From the NCBI GenBank assembly GCA_017522745.1, contig JAFWYI010000192.1, forward strand, positions 1 to 7,584: a stretch of DNA of 7,584 bases, read 5' to 3'. The stretch's first letter is position 1. The number at the start of each line of letters is the position of its first letter. The notes under the pieces are model-generated. The model made no database searches and had not been told where the DNA came from. It saw only the letters and a program-made list of their open reading frames with translations. The translations under genes and the position numbers were made by a program. The DNA comes from Mailhella sp. GTDB lineage: Bacteria; Desulfobacterota; Desulfovibrionia; Desulfovibrionales; Desulfovibrionaceae. Positions 5,981 to 7,584 of this stretch are shown here, one piece after another.

Positions 5981-7225
5981 TTGGCGGCACAGCGCTGGAT
6001 AATGCACATGGACATGGATGCCTTTTTCGCATCCATCGAACAGCTCGACGATCCCTCCCTGCGTGGAAAGCCTATCATCGTGGGCGGCGAGCATCGCGGC
6101 GTAGTGAGTACCTGCTCCTACGAGGCGAGAAAGTTCGGCGTGCGTTCGGCCATGCCCATAAGCGAGGCGCGCCGCCGCTGTCCTCATGGAGTCTACATCC
6201 GTCCGCGCCTGCGCCGCTATGCGGAAATGTCGGCTCTCGTGCGGGAAACGATAGCGCGTTTCTCGCCGCTGGTGGAGATGGCCTCGGTGGACGAAGCCTA
6301 TCTCGATGCCACGGGGCTTGAACGCCTTTTCGGACCGGTGGAGGAAATGGGGCTTCAGCTCAAGCAGGCCGTGCGCGAAGCGACAGGAGGCCTGACCTGT
6401 TCTGTGGGCATAGCTCCTGTGAAATTCCTTGCCAAGATATCATCGGAACAGCGAAAACCGGACGGACTGTTCATGCTTCGTCCGGAGGAAGTTCCTGCTT
6501 TTCTCCATGATCTTCCGGTGCGAGCTGTGCCCGGTGTGGGCAGGCAGTTCGCGGCGGCTCTGGCGCAGATGGGCGTGAAGAGCTGCGGTGAGGTCTCACG
6601 CTACAGCGAAGAGTTCTGGAAACGCAAATTCGGCAAGGCCGGGCAGGTCCTCTGGGCGAGGGCGCAGGGTATCGACCCGCGTGAGGTCGTGCCGTGGACA
6701 GCGCCCAAGTCGGAAAGCGCGGAAGTCACGCTGGACGAGGATACGCGTGATCTCGATATCCTGCGGACATGGCTGATGCGGCATGCCGAACGGGTGGGCA
6801 CGTCGCTCCGGCGGCATGGACTTGCCGGACGAACGATAACGCTCAAGATAAAATATGCGGACTTCCGGCAGATAACGCGGCAGGTCACGCTTCCACAGCG
6901 CGTGAACAGCACGAAGACCATTTACGATACCGCAAAAGATATCCTTGATTCCGTGGAGCTGGCGGACAGGGTGCGGCTCATCGGGGTCGGTGTTTCCGGC
7001 TTCGAAGAGGGCGGGCCGAGCCAGCTTTCGCTCCTGCCGCCGAAGGAGCCGGAGAAGGACGAGTCGCGGCGCGGCAAGCTGGATAAAGCGGTGGATGCCC
7101 TGCGTGCCCGCTATGGCCGCGAGGCCGTTGTGCGGGGGCGGCTCTTCGAAGCTCATGGAGAAGGCGACGACCGCAAAGCCGCTTCTCAGGCAGAACGGAT
7201 GGAAGCAGACAAGCTGAGGAAATGA
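5981..7225 (+). CDS. dinB: DNA polymerase IV (Y-family translesion polymerase)
   Basis: This is a low-fidelity Y-family polymerase that copies past damaged bases and acts at stalled forks through the sliding clamp. The 414-residue protein begins at a TTG with a good ribosome site. Catalytic acidic residues are D11 in MDMDAFF (10-16), where F16 is the likely steric-gate residue against ribonucleotides, and D104/E105 in ASVDEAYLD (101-109). SYEARKFGVRSAMP (46-59), SVGIAPVKFLAKI (141-153) and the helix-hairpin-helix PGVG (184-187) are standard. The little-finger domain follows to about residue 340. A clamp-binding motif QLSLL occurs at 348-352, followed by a charged tail (RGKLDKAVDALRARYGREAV and beyond) of about 60 residues, as in many non-enteric DinB proteins. 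It is transcribed away from the speA cluster. No recognised LexA box was found; a 15-base palindrome lies about 45 bases upstream of the start. Confidence 0.96.
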   Translation: MAAQRWIMHMDMDAFFASIEQLDDPSLRGKPIIVGGEHRGVVSTCSYEARKFGVRSAMPISEARRRCPHGVYIRPRLRRYAEMSALVRETIARFSPLVEMASVDEAYLDATGLERLFGPVEEMGLQLKQAVREATGGLTCSVGIAPVKFLAKISSEQRKPDGLFMLRPEEVPAFLHDLPVRAVPGVGRQFAAALAQMGVKSCGEVSRYSEEFWKRKFGKAGQVLWARAQGIDPREVVPWTAPKSESAEVTLDEDTRDLDILRTWLMRHAERVGTSLRRHGLAGRTITLKIKYADFRQITRQVTLPQRVNSTKTIYDTAKDILDSVELADRVRLIGVGVSGFEEGGPSQLSLLPPKEPEKDESRRGKLDKAVDALRARYGREAVVRGRLFEAHGEGDDRKAASQAERMEADKLRK

Positions 7226-7266
7226 CGGATTTTCTGCCATCCGGCGAGGGAAGCCCTCTCAGCCTC

Positions 7267-7296
7267 TTGCCAGCCCGCGGCCGCGGCTTTTATGCT
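7267..7296 (+). promoter_or_regulatory. Candidate lgt promoter overlapping the dinB terminator
   Basis: TTGCCA (7267-7272, five of six to the sigma70 -35) is followed after 18 bases by TATGCT (7291-7296, four of six to the -10). This would place the transcription start about 20 bases before the lgt ATG. It overlaps the terminator-like repeat, so one of the two readings may be wrong. Confidence 0.3.
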
Positions 7297-7299
7297 GGC
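7269..7299 (+). terminator. GC-rich inverted repeat after dinB, weak terminator
   Basis: An outer repeat GCCAGC (7269-7274) / GCTGGC (7294-7299) encloses a second GC-rich stem built on the palindrome CCGCGGCCGCGG (7275-7286). The inner stem, with AGC before it and GCT after it, is followed by TTTTAT, which is the form of a modest terminator for dinB, 44 bases after its stop. A short additional hairpin (GAGGG-AAG-CCCTC, 7246-7258) precedes it. The T run is only four, so efficiency is uncertain. Confidence 0.45.
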
Positions 7300-7322
7300 C
7301 GTCCTGAACATAAGGAGTAACG

Positions 7323-7584
7323 ATGCAATATCCTTCCATAGATCCCGTAGCTCTCAGCCTCGGCCCGCTCCAGGTACACTGGTATGGGCTGATGTATGTT
7401 TTTGCATTCGCCGCCGGCTGGCTTCTGGGCCGCTGGCGCGCATCGCGGTCATGGTCGCGGTGGACGGTGCAGCAGGTGGACGATTACGTGACCTGGGTGA
7501 TGATGGGGGTCATCCTCGGCGGACGCCTGGGCTATGTGCTTTTTTACGATCTGGCCGCCTATCTTGCCGACCCTGCGGAGATAC
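7323..7584 (+). CDS. lgt: Prolipoprotein diacylglyceryl transferase (N-terminal part)
   Basis: This inner-membrane enzyme transfers a diacylglyceryl group from phosphatidylglycerol to the lipobox cysteine of preprolipoproteins, the first step of bacterial lipoprotein maturation. The 87 codons present match the family N terminus: [20 protein letters not shown] (3-22), then the first membrane segment [14 protein letters not shown] (23-36), a cytoplasmic basic loop, and a second membrane segment carrying the conserved [11 protein letters not shown] (66-76). HWYGLMY and GGRxGYVLFY are family signatures. The ATG has AAGGAG (7312-7317) five bases upstream. The frame is open to the last base, so the gene is cut by the window end, leaving the catalytic histidine and later arginines outside. 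It lies 97 bases after dinB on the same strand, across a possible terminator and promoter, so it is probably not strictly co-transcribed with dinB. Confidence 0.95.
   Translation, partial: MQYPSIDPVALSLGPLQVHWYGLMYVFAFAAGWLLGRWRASRSWSRWTVQQVDDYVTWVMMGVILGGRLGYVLFYDLAAYLADPAEI

Noticed and set aside
5867..6187. A 106-codon minus-strand frame overlapping the start of dinB
   Set aside because: It runs antisense through the conserved dinB catalytic region and out of frame with the better supported 39-residue ORF. It shows no domain.
6596..7240. A 214-codon minus-strand frame opposite the dinB C-terminal half
   Set aside because: It is antisense to the DinB little-finger domain and clamp motif, with no independent ribosome site or family resemblance.

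Overview
The window looks like chromosomal DNA of a Desulfovibrionaceae-type sulfate reducer or relative. This rests on a Desulfovibrio-style outer-membrane porin, GC-rich coding sequence with one sharply AT-rich intergenic stretch, and an arginine-decarboxylase / carboxyspermidine gene set of the kind known in Desulfovibrio. The genus assignment is inference; no rRNA or other strong taxonomic marker is present.

Layout. Positions 1-726 (minus) hold the N-terminal half of an outer-membrane porin with a clear signal peptide. Positions 727-1020 are an AT-rich intergenic stretch with porin promoter candidates, a cluster of evenly spaced inverted/direct heptamers, and a strong Rho-independent terminator that closes the minus-strand operon to its right. 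Positions 1021-5904 (all minus, transcribed right to left) hold, in order of transcription, an undescribed 39-residue small ORF, speA (biosynthetic arginine decarboxylase), a carboxy(nor)spermidine dehydrogenase of the saccharopine-dehydrogenase-like family, slyX, and nspC (carboxy(nor)spermidine decarboxylase). On the plus strand, 5981-7225 is dinB (DNA polymerase IV), divergent from the speA cluster, and 7323-7584 is the start of lgt (prolipoprotein diacylglyceryl transferase), cut by the window end.

How the genes work together. SpeA makes agmatine from arginine. Once agmatine has been turned into putrescine by an enzyme not encoded here, the dehydrogenase condenses putrescine with aspartate beta-semialdehyde to carboxyspermidine, and NspC decarboxylates that to spermidine. 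This is the S-adenosylmethionine-independent spermidine route. slyX is wedged between the two pathway-specific genes and ends one base before the nspC start.

The least explained part is the start of the operon. The small ORF stops exactly against the TTG start of speA, and its last codons contain the speA Shine-Dalgarno sequence. Its own Shine-Dalgarno sequence can pair with an upstream anti-Shine-Dalgarno segment that also belongs to a competing hairpin. This looks like a translationally coupled leader controlling polyamine synthesis, but it is a structural hypothesis read by eye.

No tRNA, rRNA, CRISPR array, insertion sequence or phage gene was seen.
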